From assembly GCF_900698935.1 (NCBI RefSeq), contig NZ_LR217715.1:434001-498000 (forward strand): a stretch of DNA of 64,000 nucleotides, read 5' to 3'. Position 1 is the stretch's first letter. Each line of letters starts with the position of its first letter. Shown piece after piece: positions 60,876 to 64,000 of this stretch. The notes beneath the pieces were generated by a model. It did no database searches. It worked only from the letters and a program-made list of their open reading frames with translations, and had not been told where the DNA came from. This DNA comes from Erwinia_E haradaeae_D. Lineage in GTDB: Bacteria; Pseudomonadota; Gammaproteobacteria; Enterobacterales; Enterobacteriaceae. Made by a program: the position numbers and the translations under genes.

Positions 60876-62351
60876 ATGAAATATACAGATTTAAGAGATT
60901 TTCTAGAACTACTTGAAAAGAGCGGAAAGTTAAAGCGCATTACGCAAGAAATTGATCCAAATCTTGAAATGACTGAAATTGCTGATCGTACATTACGTCT
61001 GCATGGCCCTGCTTTATTATTTGAAAATCCAAAAGGTTATAATATGCCAGTATTATGTAATCTATTTGGTACACTCGATCGCGTAGCGATGGGGATGGGG
61101 CAGAGCAATATACATGCTTTACGTAATGTAGGGCAATTTTTAGCTTGTCTCAAAGAGCCTGAACCTCCACAAGGAGTACGTGATTTTTTTAAAAAAATTC
61201 CACAATGGAAACAAGTCTTAAATATGCCAACTAAACGGGTTCGACAGGCATGTTGTCAAGACAATATTTGGCAAGATCAAGAAGTAGACTTGGGACGCAT
61301 ACCAATCATGAAATGCTGGCCAGGTGATGTTGCGCCATTAGTCACCTGGGGTTTAACGGTCACACGCGGCCCAAATAAAAACAGACAGAATCTAGGAATT
61401 TATCGCCAGCAGGTGATTGCAAAAAACAAATTAATCATGCGGTGGCTTCCAAATCGTAGCGGTGCATTAGATTTTCAGGCTTGGCGTGATCAGATGAATA
61501 AGAAACGTTTCCCTATTTCTGTGGTGATAGGGGCTGATCCAGCAACTATACTAGGGGCAGTGACACCTATACCCGATGCTTTATCAGAATACGCTTTTGC
61601 TGGATTATTACGTGGCGCTAGAACGGAAGTCGTACAATGTATCTCTAATGATTTAGAAGTACCCGCTAGATCTGAAATTGTGTTAGAAGGATATATTGAA
61701 CCAGATGAAGTAGCGCTAGAAGGTCCATATGGTGATCATACTGGATACTATAATGAATCCGACATGTTTCCAGTATTCACGGTGACTCATATAACACAAC
61801 GTAATGACGCTATGTATCATTCTACTTATACAGGACGACCTCCTGATGAACCTTCAGTGCTTGGTATGGCATTGAATGAAGTGTTTATACCTCTACTACA
61901 AAAACAATTTCCAGAAGTGATTGATTTTTATGCCCCCCCAGAGGGTTGCTCCTATCGTCTAGCGATAGTGACGATTAAGAAAAAATATGCTGGGCATGCA
62001 AAAGTTATCATGATGGGTATTTGGTCTTGCTTACGACAATTTACTTATACAAAATTTATCATTGTATGTGATGATGATGTCAATGCACGAGATTGGAATG
62101 ATGTAATCTGGGCAATTACCACACGTATGGATCCAGCACGTGATATAACTCTTATACAAAATACATCAATTGATTATCTTGATTTTGCTTCACCAGTATC
62201 TGGACTTGGATCTAAAATGGGAATAGATGCCACTAATAAGTGGGCTGGTGAAACTCAGCGTACATGGGGATCTCCTATCCAGAAAGATCCTATAGTTACA
62301 GCTCATATTGATTTAATCTGGGATGAATTAAAGATCTGGAAATCAGAATAG
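60876..62351 (+). CDS. ubiD: 3-octaprenyl-4-hydroxybenzoate decarboxylase UbiD
   Basis: UbiD removes the carboxyl group of the prenylated benzoate ring in ubiquinone synthesis, using the prenylated FMN made by UbiX. The product is 491 residues (E. coli 497). It begins MKYTDLRDFLELLEKSGKL and keeps LLFENPKGY, the flavin and metal region (TRGPNKNRQNLGIYRQQ), LEGPYGDHTGYYNE with its acidic catalytic residue, and FASPVSGLGSKMG. It pairs with fre 57 bp downstream, as in E. coli. UbiX is not in the window. Confidence 0.97.
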   Translation: MKYTDLRDFLELLEKSGKLKRITQEIDPNLEMTEIADRTLRLHGPALLFENPKGYNMPVLCNLFGTLDRVAMGMGQSNIHALRNVGQFLACLKEPEPPQGVRDFFKKIPQWKQVLNMPTKRVRQACCQDNIWQDQEVDLGRIPIMKCWPGDVAPLVTWGLTVTRGPNKNRQNLGIYRQQVIAKNKLIMRWLPNRSGALDFQAWRDQMNKKRFPISVVIGADPATILGAVTPIPDALSEYAFAGLLRGARTEVVQCISNDLEVPARSEIVLEGYIEPDEVALEGPYGDHTGYYNESDMFPVFTVTHITQRNDAMYHSTYTGRPPDEPSVLGMALNEVFIPLLQKQFPEVIDFYAPPEGCSYRLAIVTIKKKYAGHAKVIMMGIWSCLRQFTYTKFIIVCDDDVNARDWNDVIWAITTRMDPARDITLIQNTSIDYLDFASPVSGLGSKMGIDATNKWAGETQRTWGSPIQKDPIVTAHIDLIWDELKIWKSE

Positions 62352-62408
62352 TTTCCAACGTGACCACAATTCAATGGTTATGATAACAATTATTTAAAAG
62401 AGGCGTAT

Positions 62409-63110
62409 GTGCCAACTATAATCTGTAAACTTTCCTCATTAGAGGAGATTACTGATAACATATATCGTGTTCGTTTAACCCCGGAATCCGATTTTAGTTT
62501 TCGCGCGGGCCAATATTTAATCCTTAAAATCACAGACAGCGATCATCGTGCATTTTCTATTGCTTCTACGCCTATAGAAAAAGATATTATTGAGTTGCAT
62601 ATCGGAGCATCTGAATACAATCTATATGCCATATCAGCGATTCAGCATTTTCAGAGCACCAATTATGTTAGTGTTGATATACCACATGGTCATGCTTGGT
62701 TAAGAGGAGAAAAAGTTTATCCACTGATATTAATTGCAGGCGGAACAGGGTTTTCTTATATTCGGTCCATTCTCTTGACAGCGCTTGCAGAACAGGCAGA
62801 TAGATCTATTTCGTTATATTGGGGCGGGCGTGAGAAAAAACATTTATATGAACTAGATATGCTAGATGAGCTCGCATGGCGTTATCCTAACTTAAATGTG
62901 CATCCTGTACTTGAATATCCTATAAATGGATTTAATGGTCGATATGGCACTGTGTTAAATGCGGTCATGCAGGATTACCACTGTTTGTCCAGGCATTATA
63001 TTTATCTGGCGGGTCCAGTGAGTATGGTTAGAAAGGCACGGGTATTTTTTTGTACTGAGCGCAATGCGCAGTCTTCGCTGATGTTTGCAGATGCGTTCAA
63101 TATTATTTAA
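62409..63110 (+). CDS. fre: NAD(P)H-flavin reductase
   Basis: Fre reduces free flavins with NAD(P)H; in E. coli the product helps activate ribonucleotide reductase and may feed flavin to UbiX/UbiD chemistry. The product is 233 residues, the E. coli length. The flavin-binding FRAGQYLILKI and AFSIASTP and the nucleotide-binding LIAGGTGFSYIRS are conserved; WGGREKKHLYEL and FADAFNII close the match. The start is GTG at 62409, preceded by AGAGG at 62399-62403; an ATG two bases earlier is out of frame. Confidence 0.96.
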   Translation: MPTIICKLSSLEEITDNIYRVRLTPESDFSFRAGQYLILKITDSDHRAFSIASTPIEKDIIELHIGASEYNLYAISAIQHFQSTNYVSVDIPHGHAWLRGEKVYPLILIAGGTGFSYIRSILLTALAEQADRSISLYWGGREKKHLYELDMLDELAWRYPNLNVHPVLEYPINGFNGRYGTVLNAVMQDYHCLSRHYIYLAGPVSMVRKARVFFCTERNAQSSLMFADAFNII

Positions 63111-64000
63111 TACACACGATATTAACAGTTAAAAACTTGATTGTCTTCTCGGCCTTGCTTATGCAGTCAATCGCATGACATCATTCTGATAATGATTGAT
63201 AAAATGATTGGTCGTATGAATTACTCTATGTGTCCTCTATATTGAGAATGCATGTAGCACACGAATAGAAAAAGTCCATTCACAGATATGTGCTTTATGG
63301 AAAGATGTTAGATTGATGGCGTCTAACTTAAACTTAGAGCATGAGATTGATCTATATATAATAGGTGTTTACCATGACGATATAGATGATGTTATTGTAA
63401 TGTACATAGTACATGCATTGCAAATACATGCAATTAGGTAACAGCACAATAATACAAAACAATTGTTTATTTAATTTTATTTGTAAGTGAGAAATCATGT
63501 GTGTTGCAGATTTTACTCCATTGGAAGTGCGCTAGATGATACTAATAAAACACAGAACGAAGTGAAAAATTTTACATGAGATTGCTATGCTGTACATGCT
63601 TTTCTTTTGACAAAAAATATTTTCGTTTCTTTTATTTATACATATCAATGTTTGTATTAGCTCTGTTTATAAAATTTATAAAAATAGTGTATGATGCAAT
63701 ATATCTAATACTCTATCTGTAAAGTTGTCACAGTAAATGTGACATAGTGCACGGATCATAAGATAGTTTTTTATGACAGATAGTGTATGGGCGTATCATT
63801 TCCTTCAGAAAATGCATCTATATTTGATATAAAATAATAGAAATATTACCGTATGATATTTCTATTATACCCGTAAGTCCTGTGAAGACATTTTTGAAAC
63901 ATACGCTCAATATATAGAGAGTCAGATTCTTGTACCAATACAACACTATATTACTGGGTTTGTTCTAAAAGAAAGAGATGACGAGAAGGCTTTTTCTATA
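63111..64000. other. Gene-free end of the window
   Basis: About 0.9 kb of AT-rich sequence with no supported gene. A long perfect inverted repeat near its end is listed separately. The next gene lies beyond the window. Confidence 0.55.
63834..63868. repeat. Perfect 13-bp inverted repeat
   Basis: ATAATAGAAATAT (63834-63846) and ATATTTCTATTAT (63856-63868) are exact inverses separated by TACCGTATG. It is the longest uninterrupted perfect stem I found. It lies about 720 bp after fre, so it may belong to the end of a gene beyond the window or be an operator-like palindrome. No T-tract follows. Confidence 0.7.

Noticed and set aside
1..64000. tRNA, rRNA, tmRNA, RNase P RNA, CRISPR, insertion sequences or prophage genes
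   Set aside because: I scanned the spacers for T-loop motifs, repeat arrays, transposase and phage proteins and found none; a weakly conserved small RNA could still have been missed by eye.

Overview
The window looks like part of the chromosome of a host-restricted gammaproteobacterium related to Enterobacterales, most likely an obligate or long-term insect endosymbiont. Nearly every protein aligns over its full length with an Escherichia coli counterpart, and small E. coli gene clusters survive: secY-rpmJ-rpsM-rpsK-rpsD-rpoA-rplQ, prlC-rsmJ, rsmC/holD, topA-cysB, dapE-ypfN, leuS-lptE-holA, rpsU-dnaG-rpoD with divergent tsaD, aceE-aceF-lpdA and ubiD-fre. The DNA is AT-rich, only about two thirds of it codes (my sum of gene lengths), and spacers of 0.3-3 kb separate the clusters. 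I see no insertion sequence, prophage, CRISPR, defence gene, tRNA or rRNA. I infer the lifestyle from this; the genus cannot be settled from the window.

Layout: 1-3814, end of the spc operon and the alpha operon. 3998-6872, tusE and hldE. 7976-10798, prlC and a frameshifted rsmJ. 11715-13689, orn and sohB (convergent). 14951-18724, cca and rsmC (convergent). 19006-26608, holD, topA, cysB, lpxM. 28635-29964, dapE-ypfN. 30513-34774, leuS-lptE-holA on the minus strand. 34905-35190, a probable decayed ybeL. 35676-37445, ligA without its BRCT domain. 37446-40492, a 3 kb gene-free spacer. 40493-42838, lon. 43087-47313, rpsU-dnaG-rpoD on the minus strand. 47665-49793, tsaD and folB. 50023-59329, argS, trxB, lpdA, aceF and aceE on the minus strand. 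60876-63110, ubiD-fre.

Functionally the set is a core kit: translation and transcription (ribosomal proteins, RNA polymerase alpha, sigma-70, LeuRS, ArgRS, tRNA CCA addition and tRNA modification), replication (primase, clamp-loader delta and psi, ligase, topoisomerase I), protein quality control (Lon, oligopeptidase A, SohB), pyruvate dehydrogenase, ubiquinone and folate steps, thioredoxin reductase and peptidoglycan precursor supply (DapE). Heptose synthesis (HldE), lipid A acylation (LpxM) and LPS export (LptE) indicate that a real LPS outer membrane is kept.

Erosion shows inside retained genes too: the HD domain of Cca has lost its metal ligands, the second lipoyl domain of AceF has lost the lipoylated lysine, LigA lacks BRCT, and rsmJ is broken at an A9 tract. 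Perfect inverted repeats lie between several convergent gene pairs and probably serve as terminators. I did not find evidence of an undescribed multi-gene system; the noteworthy signals are the patterns of partial decay and the regulatory structures that survive.
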